Assembly (NCBI GenBank): GCA_030673585.1
Contig: DAOVIU010000127.1
Coordinates: 1 to 5,329, forward strand
Length of the DNA stretch: 5,329 nt
Direction of reading: 5' to 3'
DNA from: Pseudomonadota bacterium
GTDB lineage: Bacteria; Desulfobacterota; BSN033; G020346125
Part shown: in pieces, positions 1 through 5,329 of the stretch
How positions within the stretch are numbered: the stretch's first letter is position 1
Layout of the letters: each line of letters begins with the position of its first letter
Made by a program: the position numbers and the translations under genes
Notes under the pieces: generated by a model
Seen by the model: only the letters and a program-made list of their open reading frames with translations
Told to the model about the DNA's origin: nothing
The model's database searches: none

Positions 1-70
1 CATGCCTCTCTTTTCACGAAAATCCATATCGCCGGCAGGGAAAGTTCCCCTGAGGGCATGTGCTTGCATT

Positions 71-87
71 TTGGAATGAAAATTGCA
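71..87 (+). promoter_or_regulatory. candidate sigma-54 (-24/-12) promoter for the PilZ gene
   Basis: The bases TTGGAATGAAAATTGCA match the sigma-54 consensus YTGGCACGRNNNTTGCW at 15 of 17 positions, counting the degenerate ones. The near-invariant GG (73-74) and GC (85-86) are both present, exactly ten bases apart. Transcription would start near position 98, about 33 bases before the ATG at 131. No convincing sigma-70 pair is seen for this gene. Sigma-54 promoters need an enhancer-binding activator. A short inverted repeat GGGAA-AG-TTCCC at 38-49 lies upstream but is too weak and too close to call as its site. By eye only; the match is good but unproven. Confidence 0.6.
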
Positions 88-130
88 AACCGGCAATGAG
101 AACTCATTAACCCATATGGAGCCAATGGCC

Positions 131-514
131 ATGAAGAGCATGGAATCCGAACCGAGACGGGGGATCGTCCTTTTCGAGAGCCGGAAATTTCCCCGTGAAT
201 ACATCGAAATATCCCTCTTGTATGCAATCAGGGACAATGGCCAAGATTACCCCCACCAGATGGAAGATTCTATGGAGGGAGGTATCCTCATCTACGTGAA
301 GGATCATTTGGATATGGGGATGAATCTCGATATCGAGATCTTCCCCCCGGAATATTTCGGCTTGAAATCCATCAAAGCCGTAACCCAGATCGTCTGGACC
401 CAATTAAAGGGATCCAACGATGGACAAGAGCATGAATACGGGCTTAAATTCATGGGCATGGATGAGAATAGTATCTCGAGGTTGAAAAAATTACTGAAAT
501 ATTTGGAGGAATAG
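131..514 (+). CDS. PilZ-domain protein (likely cyclic-di-GMP receptor)
   Basis: A short single-domain protein of 127 residues from the ATG at 131. PilZ domains bind cyclic-di-GMP and typically control motility, pili or exopolysaccharide; the target here cannot be told. Seen in the sequence: the RxxxR arm RKFPR (residues 18-22), then EDSMEGG (45-51), which fits the D/NxSxxG motif except for Glu in the first place, then alternating strands with VTQIVWTQ (84-91) and HEYGLKFMGMDE (101-112), and a closing helix rich in Leu and Lys. No signal peptide or membrane segment is seen, so it should be cytoplasmic. Start choice: GGAG at 118-121 sits nine bases before the ATG at 131. In-frame starts further up are TTG 83, which falls inside the sigma-54-like promoter, and ATG 116 and 125, which lack good spacing to a Shine-Dalgarno. 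Transcribed alone and convergent with the 3D-domain gene. Confidence 0.82.
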   Translation: MKSMESEPRRGIVLFESRKFPREYIEISLLYAIRDNGQDYPHQMEDSMEGGILIYVKDHLDMGMNLDIEIFPPEYFGLKSIKAVTQIVWTQLKGSNDGQEHEYGLKFMGMDENSISRLKKLLKYLEE

Positions 515-516
515 CG

Positions 517-543
517 AAAAAAAGGCGGCCAATTTGGCCGCCT
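517..543 (-). terminator. intrinsic terminator, best oriented for the minus-strand unit
   Basis: The arms AGGCGGCC (523-530) and GGCCGCCT (536-543) form a perfect 8-bp GC-rich stem with a five-base loop. Seven A's at 517-523 flank it on the left. Read on the minus strand this is a stem followed by a T-run, the classical rho-independent form, about 60 bases past the stop of the 3D-domain gene. Read on the + strand the stem is followed by CCCC rather than T's, so it would be a weak terminator for the PilZ transcript that ends two bases earlier, although it may stabilise that 3' end. Confidence 0.8.
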
Positions 544-605
544 CCCCAACGGGGGGCCAGCCAACACGCGCATAGCCCCCGCCCCATTGACATCTCCCTT
601 TACCT

Positions 606-1064
606 TTAGTTCCCTTTCCCTCCTGTCACCGTCCCCGGTTCTTCCAACAAAAGTAAATAAGAGCTCTTGACTCCAAATCTCCGTGCCTCCATCGAATCCA
701 ATATCAAGATGTCCACGTGTCTTTTCTTTCTTCGATGCATTCTGTCTTCAAAAATGAACCTCCCAAATCCATACAGATACACGGTATCGCCGAAGGTAAA
801 GCCGAATTCCCTTTCCAAGTCTCGCGAAAGGGCGACCATCCCAACCCTCACATGCTTGTTACTGGCCGTGATGAAGGGTGAGCTATCCGTCTGAGACCGA
901 ACGGGATTGTAGGCCGTCACCTTGACCGGAATGGCTCGTATCTTCACGACAAGTTCCTGGGCCATAAGGCCTGACGTAAAGAGAAGCAAGGACAACATCC
1001 CCGCGCATGAAAGTATTTTCCCTAACGTTCTCATCCCGGCGATCCGATGGAACCACTTCTCCAT
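606..1064 (-). CDS. exported 3D-domain protein (double-psi beta-barrel)
   Basis: A 152-residue protein with an N-terminal export signal: basic residues, a hydrophobic core GMLSLLLFTSG (22-32) and a likely signal peptidase I site after LMA (35). The mature part is almost entirely a 3D domain, the small barrel named for three conserved aspartates and shared with MltA-type lytic transglycosylases and YuiC/Rpf-like cell-wall proteins. The aspartates are visible: D60 in QTDSSPFITAS, D107 in FIFEDRMHRR and D118 in RHVDILI, followed by the family-typical EARRFGVK (126-133). A peptidoglycan-related role is known for relatives and inferred here; no LysM or other wall-binding domain is present. Start: ATG 1064 has GGGAG four bases upstream. 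ATG 1034 (MRTLGK) would give a shorter signal peptide with a weaker GGA. The open frame reaches up to 1148, but that part is better explained by the small ORF in another frame. Probably co-transcribed with that small ORF. Confidence 0.82.
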   Translation of the reverse strand: MEKWFHRIAGMRTLGKILSCAGMLSLLLFTSGLMAQELVVKIRAIPVKVTAYNPVRSQTDSSPFITASNKHVRVGMVALSRDLEREFGFTFGDTVYLYGFGRFIFEDRMHRRKKRHVDILILDSMEARRFGVKSSYLLLLEEPGTVTGGKGN

Positions 1065-1075
1065 AGATCTCCCGG

Positions 1076-1174
1076 CTATCGAAAGGTTGACAGAATGAAA
1101 TAGATGGTAATGACGACCGCAAATGATAATGCCGAAAGGACCAACCAACCCATTTTGGTAAAAGGGCTTCTCAT
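1076..1174 (-). CDS. candidate small single-pass membrane peptide (32 aa)
   Basis: A minus-strand frame of 32 codons starts at ATG 1174 and stops at TAG 1076-1078. It encodes a basic, polar N-terminus MRSPFTKM, a continuous hydrophobic span of about 20 residues (GWLVLSALSFAVVITIYFIL) and a short STFR tail: the shape of a one-helix inner-membrane peptide. It ends 11 bases before the 3D-domain start at 1064, and the GGGAG that serves that start lies just past its stop, so the two look like a transcription unit. Against it: no clear Shine-Dalgarno precedes ATG 1174 or the internal ATG 1153, and short hydrophobic frames arise by chance. I do not recognise a family. The same bases in the frame of the 3D gene give a cysteine/histidine-rich stretch unlike a signal peptide, which favours this reading. 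Confidence 0.45.
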   Translation of the reverse strand: MRSPFTKMGWLVLSALSFAVVITIYFILSTFR

Positions 1175-1182
1175 TTTCGTAT

Positions 1183-1198
1183 TATTTCAATTGAAATA
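1183..1198. promoter_or_regulatory. perfect 16-bp palindrome, possible operator
   Basis: TATTTCAATTGAAATA is a perfect two-fold palindrome without a spacer. It lies 8 bases upstream of the small membrane ORF start on the minus strand. Its form (AT-rich, full dyad, 16 bp) is typical of sites for dimeric helix-turn-helix regulators such as MarR-like proteins. No regulator gene is present in the window, so the binding partner is unknown. Confidence 0.4.
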
Positions 1199-1245
1199 GT
1201 TGAACGAATCTCCAAAAAAATTTTCCTCTTTATTCTTTTCCATAA

Positions 1246-1274
1246 ATTTTGACATCACATAGAGTATTTGTCAA
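1246..1274 (-). promoter_or_regulatory. candidate sigma-70 promoter for the small ORF / 3D-domain unit
   Basis: On the minus strand a perfect -35 box TTGACA (1274-1269) is followed after 17 bases by CAAAAT (1251-1246), a 4 of 6 match to the -10 box. Transcription would begin near 1239, leaving about 65 bases before the small ORF; the 16-bp palindrome would then lie in the 5' leader. A second TTGACA on the + strand at 1249-1254 faces it, making an inverted pair with a 14-base gap, but no -10 follows on that strand. The rest of 1175-1342 shows only A/T tracts and no clear terminator for the gene that ends at 1343. Confidence 0.4.
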
Positions 1275-1342
1275 GGAGAATTTTTTCCCGCCTTCAGCTT
1301 AACAACCAAATACTTCAACGGACAACGGCATCTGGAAAGTCC

Positions 1343-3253
1343 CTATAGCTCTTCCAAATCCCGAATGACCTCAATCTTCGATCTGCCCCTGAGGGCCCCC
1401 AACCACCTCCGAAACCCCTCCCCCGCCTTTTTATCGCGGTACATCTCTTCCCACGTCTTTCTCTCTTCCGAATCGTATTTCTTCACATCCGGGCCTTTCA
1501 GCTCCTTGAACCGTATGAGGACCCAATCCCCTCCAGTCTTTATGGGCCGACCCGGATAGGGATGTTCGGCGCTCAAAGAGGATACGATCTCCTCCACCCC
1601 TTCAGAGAAGCCAATCTTGGGAATGAAACTGGTCCACCTCTTAAAGAGTCCCGTCTCCTCCACCTTCAATCCCTTACTCGTAGCAGCCTCCTTCATCGGC
1701 CGCCCCCCTTTTAATTCGGCCAACAACTCCTCCGCCGCCGATTCAGCCCTCTCCCCGGCTTTTTTCTCCCTCAACTCCTTCTCGACCCCATCCCTCACCT
1801 CTTCCAATTCTGGCAGATGGGATTCCCGTCTTTCGGTCAGCCTAAATATGTAGAAATCCTTGGCAACCTCAATAACCGGAGAAATCTCCCCCGCCTTGAG
1901 GGAGAACACGATGGATGTCATCTCATCGCTCGGGGGAATCCCCTCGATCTTTTCCCCCCGGCTGAAAAAACCCGTTTCGTTAGCTGACACGTGGTACTCC
2001 TCGGCAACCTGCTCCATTTCTCCGCCTTTGTAAAGGGTGTAGAGGGTTTCCTCCACGCTCCTCTCCGCCAAATCTCGGGCTCTTTGATCCCTTAGTGTGG
2101 ACTCAATGGACTTCCGCACCTCGTCCAGACCCTGGGTCTTCTCTTCCTTCACGTCCTCGACCTTGATGACATGGAATCCAAATTGTGTCCTGACAACGGG
2201 GCTGATTTCTCCCGTTTGTAGGGAGAAAGCCGCATCCTCGAATTCCTTAACCATTCTCCCCCGGGGAAAATACCCCAAATCACCACCCTTCTTGGCCGTG
2301 GGGCCTTCGGAATATTTTTCGGCCAACGACCCAAAATCCTCCCCCTTCTTGGCCTTGGCCAGCACTTCCTCTGCCCTTTTGCGGGCTTCCTCGGTTTTCT
2401 CGGGGATTGCATCAGGGGGGACTTGGACGAGGATATGTCTCGCCCTCACCTGACTTTGAACGACGAAATCATCGATATTCGTTTCATAATAGGTCTTGAT
2501 CTCGTCTTGTAATATATCCACCTTGTCCCTGAAGTCCTTCGGTCGAAACACCAGGTATTGCAGGTTCACTTTTTCAGGGATTCGGAAACTCTCACGATGG
2601 CTCGAGAAGTATTCCTCAACTTCGGCACGGGTGGCCTCTGATTTCTCCAAAAAATCCTCGGCCTTTAGCCTAATGAACTCGAGGTTTACCCTCTCGTTCT
2701 CGATGAGGTATGCCTCTCGGGCTTCCTCTTCGGACATAGTACCGGTATTTTGCAGGATTACATTTCTCACCTTGTCGATGAGGAGATGTTGTTCTTGCAT
2801 CTGTTCGAAATCCTCAGGTTCAATCCGATTGAACCTGAGGAGCCTCAGATACGTCCCCCTATCGAATTTCCCATTGACCTGAAACAGGGGTAAGGATTGG
2901 ATGCTCTTCCTGATTTCCTCGGGACTCACCCGGAGTTTCATTCGATGCCCCTCTTGATAGAGGAGGATATTGTTGATGAGCTCATTGAGGGCCTGTTGTT
3001 TCAACCCGAGAGCCCTAATCGTCTCATCGGAAAGCCGGTCTTTGAATCTACTCCTGTACATCGCAAGCAGATTTTGATACGTCTGATTGAAGTCTTTCAC
3101 CGTGATGAACTGTCCATTCACCTCTGCCACCATGCCCTCATACCTTCCCCTAATACGTCCCCAACCAAAGTAGAAGGCGAAAACGACGATAATGAAAACG
3201 AGGCCTATCTTGATAATCCACGAGGTAGCGTGAGTCCGCATATATTTGAGCAT
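1343..3253 (-). CDS. ppiD: PpiD-like membrane-anchored peptidyl-prolyl isomerase / folding chaperone (SurA_N + parvulin)
   Basis: A 636-residue protein, close to the length of E. coli PpiD (623). PpiD-type proteins sit in the inner membrane at the Sec exit and help newly exported proteins fold. Seen here: a short cytoplasmic head, one membrane helix at about 11-30 (SWIIKIGLVFIIVVFAFYFG), then a SurA-like N-terminal chaperone region (about 35-230) beginning VAEVNGQFITVKDF. A parvulin domain follows at about 270-367 with ARHILV, EKYSEGPTAKKGGDLGYF, GEISPVV and the closing FGFHVIKVED. A second, shortened parvulin-like segment (about 427-475: TGFFSRGEKIEG, AGEISPVI, YIFRL) is degenerate, and the charged C-terminal third is helical. 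Start: ATG 3253 has AAGGAG (3260-3265) six bases upstream; the TTG one codon earlier is less likely. It is transcribed divergently from mreB. Whether the parvulin domain is catalytically active cannot be read from the sequence; many PpiD domains are not. Confidence 0.9.
   Translation of the reverse strand: MLKYMRTHATSWIIKIGLVFIIVVFAFYFGWGRIRGRYEGMVAEVNGQFITVKDFNQTYQNLLAMYRSRFKDRLSDETIRALGLKQQALNELINNILLYQEGHRMKLRVSPEEIRKSIQSLPLFQVNGKFDRGTYLRLLRFNRIEPEDFEQMQEQHLLIDKVRNVILQNTGTMSEEEAREAYLIENERVNLEFIRLKAEDFLEKSEATRAEVEEYFSSHRESFRIPEKVNLQYLVFRPKDFRDKVDILQDEIKTYYETNIDDFVVQSQVRARHILVQVPPDAIPEKTEEARKRAEEVLAKAKKGEDFGSLAEKYSEGPTAKKGGDLGYFPRGRMVKEFEDAAFSLQTGEISPVVRTQFGFHVIKVEDVKEEKTQGLDEVRKSIESTLRDQRARDLAERSVEETLYTLYKGGEMEQVAEEYHVSANETGFFSRGEKIEGIPPSDEMTSIVFSLKAGEISPVIEVAKDFYIFRLTERRESHLPELEEVRDGVEKELREKKAGERAESAAEELLAELKGGRPMKEAATSKGLKVEETGLFKRWTSFIPKIGFSEGVEEIVSSLSAEHPYPGRPIKTGGDWVLIRFKELKGPDVKKYDSEERKTWEEMYRDKKAGEGFRRWLGALRGRSKIEVIRDLEEL
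2811..2841. repeat. 31-base near-perfect palindrome inside ppiD
   Basis: Two 15-base arms, 2811-2825 and 2827-2841, are exact reverse complements around a single central base (2826). The left arm begins TCCTCAGGTTCAATC. In the ppiD mRNA this could form a strong hairpin. A third copy of the outer motif, CCTCAG at 2843-2848, could pair with CTGAGG at 2835-2840, giving an alternative, smaller stem. The stretch encodes LRFNRIEPED, which fits the PpiD/SurA_N region where relatives have similar residues, so the frame is intact and there is no sign of an inserted element. Confidence 0.85.
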
Positions 3254-3311
3254 CAAACACTCCTTCCCTTCACCTCGACATGGAGAAATTCCGCAATCAT
3301 CATTTATTTAC

Positions 3312-3340
3312 TTGACCCCGGGTATTTATCTGGTAATAAT
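3312..3340 (+). promoter_or_regulatory. candidate sigma-70 promoter for mreB-mreC
   Basis: TTGACC (3312-3317, 5 of 6 to the -35 box), a 17-base spacer and AATAAT (3335-3340, 5 of 6 to the -10 box), with an AT-rich stretch following. The start of transcription would be near 3347, giving a leader of roughly 90 bases before mreB. It overlaps the promoter candidate for ppiD on the other strand. Confidence 0.5.
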
Positions 3341-3366
3341 TAAATATTTGAATTTGCAAGTAACAA
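3339..3366 (-). promoter_or_regulatory. candidate sigma-70 promoter for ppiD
   Basis: On the minus strand TTGTTA (3366-3361, 4 of 6), a 16-base spacer and TTTAAT (3344-3339, 5 of 6). The transcript would start near 3332, about 80 bases before the ppiD ATG. The box is weaker than the one for mreB and lies over its -10 region and start site, so the two promoters would compete or be controlled together. Confidence 0.35.
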
Positions 3367-3402
3367 ACCATATCGTAAGCGGATTGTCAACAAAAGGAGC
3401 CA

Positions 3403-4472
<1,070 letters not shown>

Positions 4473-4488
4473 CACGTTTTTCAGCCCC

Positions 4489-5329
4489 ATGATGGAGAAG
4501 GAACTATCGATTTTCAGGAGATATCGAATCCCATTCTTTGGCGTCATCTTCCTCACCGCCGCCCTGCTCAGCATCTCCTCCAGAATCAATAATGTGGAAA
4601 GGCTCGCCTTTATCGATTGGTTCTTCCTGGAAATTACGTACCCTTTTCAAAAGGCGGTTACCTACTCCAGCGAAGCGATTGGTGACCTGTTTGATTCTTA
4701 CGTTCTTCTGGTAAACCTGAAAAGGGAAAATGAGGCCCTGAGGAGAATGGTGGCCAGACTTCGAGAGGAAAATAGTTTCCTGAGGGAAAAGGCCATCGCC
4801 AGCGAAAGGCTGCGACATCTCCTCCAGTTCAGCAAAAAAATCCCCAAATCCATATTGCCCGTTCAAATCATTGGAATCGACCCATCGAGTTGGTTCAGGA
4901 CAATTGTCATTGACAAGGGAACCAAACATGGGGTCGAACGGGGGATGGCTGTTGTTTCACCGGAGGGAATCGTGGGACACGTCCTGCAAGCATCGCCCCA
5001 CTGCGCAAAGGTCCTGCTGATCACCGACTTTAATAGCTCAGTGGATGCTATTATTCAGAGGAGTAGAGCCAAGGGCTTGGTTGAGGGAAATGGAGAGAAT
5101 TTCTGCCGTTTGAAGTATGCACCGCGGACGCACGATATTCAACCGGGAGACAGAGTAGTGACATCTGGGCTAGGAGGTCGGTATCCAAAGGGCTTGATGA
5201 TCGGCAAAATCAGAAAAATCAAGAAGAAGAGCTACGGCCTCTTTCAACAAGCCGAAATTATACCAAGCGTCAATTTTGCAAAACTTGAGGAGGTATTCGT
5301 CATTACCGAAAATCACCCGATCGATGTCC
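4489..5329 (+). CDS. mreC: MreC, rod-shape-determining protein (3' end cut by the window)
   Basis: The frame runs open from ATG 4489 to the last base, 280 codons, so nearly all of a typical MreC is present and only the C-terminal tail is missing. MreC is a bitopic membrane protein that links MreB to PBP2 and activates wall synthesis in the periplasm. Seen: a basic head, one membrane helix at about 15-30 (PFFGVIFLTAALLSIS), a coiled coil at about 72-116 (NLKRENEALRRMVARLREEN and on), then the beta-domain from about 122 with GIDPSSWFRTIVIDKGTKHGV (129-149, the family hallmark), VVSPEGIVGHV (155-165), VLLITDFNSSVDAII (175-189) and GDRVVTSGLGGRYPKGLMIGKI (220-241). It follows mreB by only 16 bases. 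No Shine-Dalgarno is visible in that gap, so translation probably depends on coupling to mreB. ATG 4492 is an equally possible start. Confidence 0.95.
   Translation, partial: MMEKELSIFRRYRIPFFGVIFLTAALLSISSRINNVERLAFIDWFFLEITYPFQKAVTYSSEAIGDLFDSYVLLVNLKRENEALRRMVARLREENSFLREKAIASERLRHLLQFSKKIPKSILPVQIIGIDPSSWFRTIVIDKGTKHGVERGMAVVSPEGIVGHVLQASPHCAKVLLITDFNSSVDAIIQRSRAKGLVEGNGENFCRLKYAPRTHDIQPGDRVVTSGLGGRYPKGLMIGKIRKIKKKSYGLFQQAEIIPSVNFAKLEEVFVITENHPIDV

Noticed and set aside
1..82. Short open frames running into the window edge: one on the minus strand from ATG 69, and two on the + strand ending at 79 and 99.
   Set aside because: All are under 35 codons, none has a Shine-Dalgarno or a recognisable protein, and both strands are equally open, so the true gene (if any) to the left cannot be chosen.
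83..130. Longer PilZ protein starting at TTG 83.
   Set aside because: The TTG lies within the sigma-54-like -12 box and before the expected transcript start; the added residues do not look like part of the domain.
552..580. GGGGGC (552-557) and GCCCCC (575-580) as a second terminator.
   Set aside because: The loop is 17 bases, the stem only six and no T-run follows on either strand; the hairpin at 517-543 is much better.
883..1122. 79-residue minus-strand frame overlapping the 3D-domain signal region.
   Set aside because: Composition is not protein-like and it overlaps the signal peptide and small membrane ORF in a different frame.
1065..1148. N-terminal extension of the 3D-domain protein up to 1148.
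   Set aside because: It would place 28 odd residues before a proper signal peptide, and the same bases encode a better membrane peptide in another frame.
2897..3343. 148-residue + strand frame opposite the start of ppiD; similar frames opposite ppiD at 1365-2882.
   Set aside because: They are antisense shadows of a well-supported PpiD-like protein and show no domain of their own.
4504..4929. 141-residue minus-strand frame inside mreC.
   Set aside because: MreC motifs run through the whole stretch on the + strand; this is its shadow.

Overview
The window reads as a piece of a Gram-negative bacterial chromosome of moderate GC content. It carries ordinary housekeeping genes for cell shape and envelope folding, and next to them a small accessory stretch. 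The protein styles (a PpiD/SurA-type membrane foldase beside mreB-mreC, a stand-alone PilZ protein and a candidate sigma-54 promoter) fit a Desulfobacterota/'deltaproteobacterial' type of organism. That placement is an inference from gene content and cannot be proven from this sequence alone. There are no RNA genes, insertion sequences, CRISPR arrays or clear signs of horizontal transfer.

Layout, left to right. At 71-87 there is a close match to a sigma-54 (-24/-12) promoter, followed on the + strand by a short PilZ-domain protein (131-514). A GC-rich hairpin (517-543) lies between this gene and the convergent minus-strand unit. Its T-run is on the minus strand, so it serves the minus-strand unit best. 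That unit consists of a 32-residue single-pass membrane peptide (1076-1174, not previously listed as a gene) and, 11 bases further, an exported 3D-domain protein (606-1064). Its upstream region (1175-1342) holds a perfect 16-bp palindrome and a possible sigma-70 promoter.

The largest gene is a PpiD-type periplasmic folding chaperone on the minus strand (1343-3253). It contains an unusual 31-base internal inverted repeat. Divergent from it across an AT-rich region of roughly 180 bp, with facing, overlapping promoter candidates, is the shape operon: mreB (3435-4472) and mreC (4489 to the window end, truncated). A 13-codon open frame with a better ribosome-binding site than mreB itself overlaps the mreB start, which suggests a leader peptide or translational coupling.

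How the genes work together: MreB filaments and MreC form the core of the elongasome that directs peptidoglycan synthesis. The PpiD-like protein would assist folding of exported and envelope proteins. The 3D-domain protein may act on, or sit near, peptidoglycan. PilZ proteins are usually cyclic-di-GMP receptors. I find no evidence for an unknown multi-gene system. The most promising undescribed elements are the small membrane peptide paired with the 3D protein, the mreB leader ORF, the sigma-54 site in front of the PilZ gene, and the 15-bp-arm inverted repeat inside ppiD.
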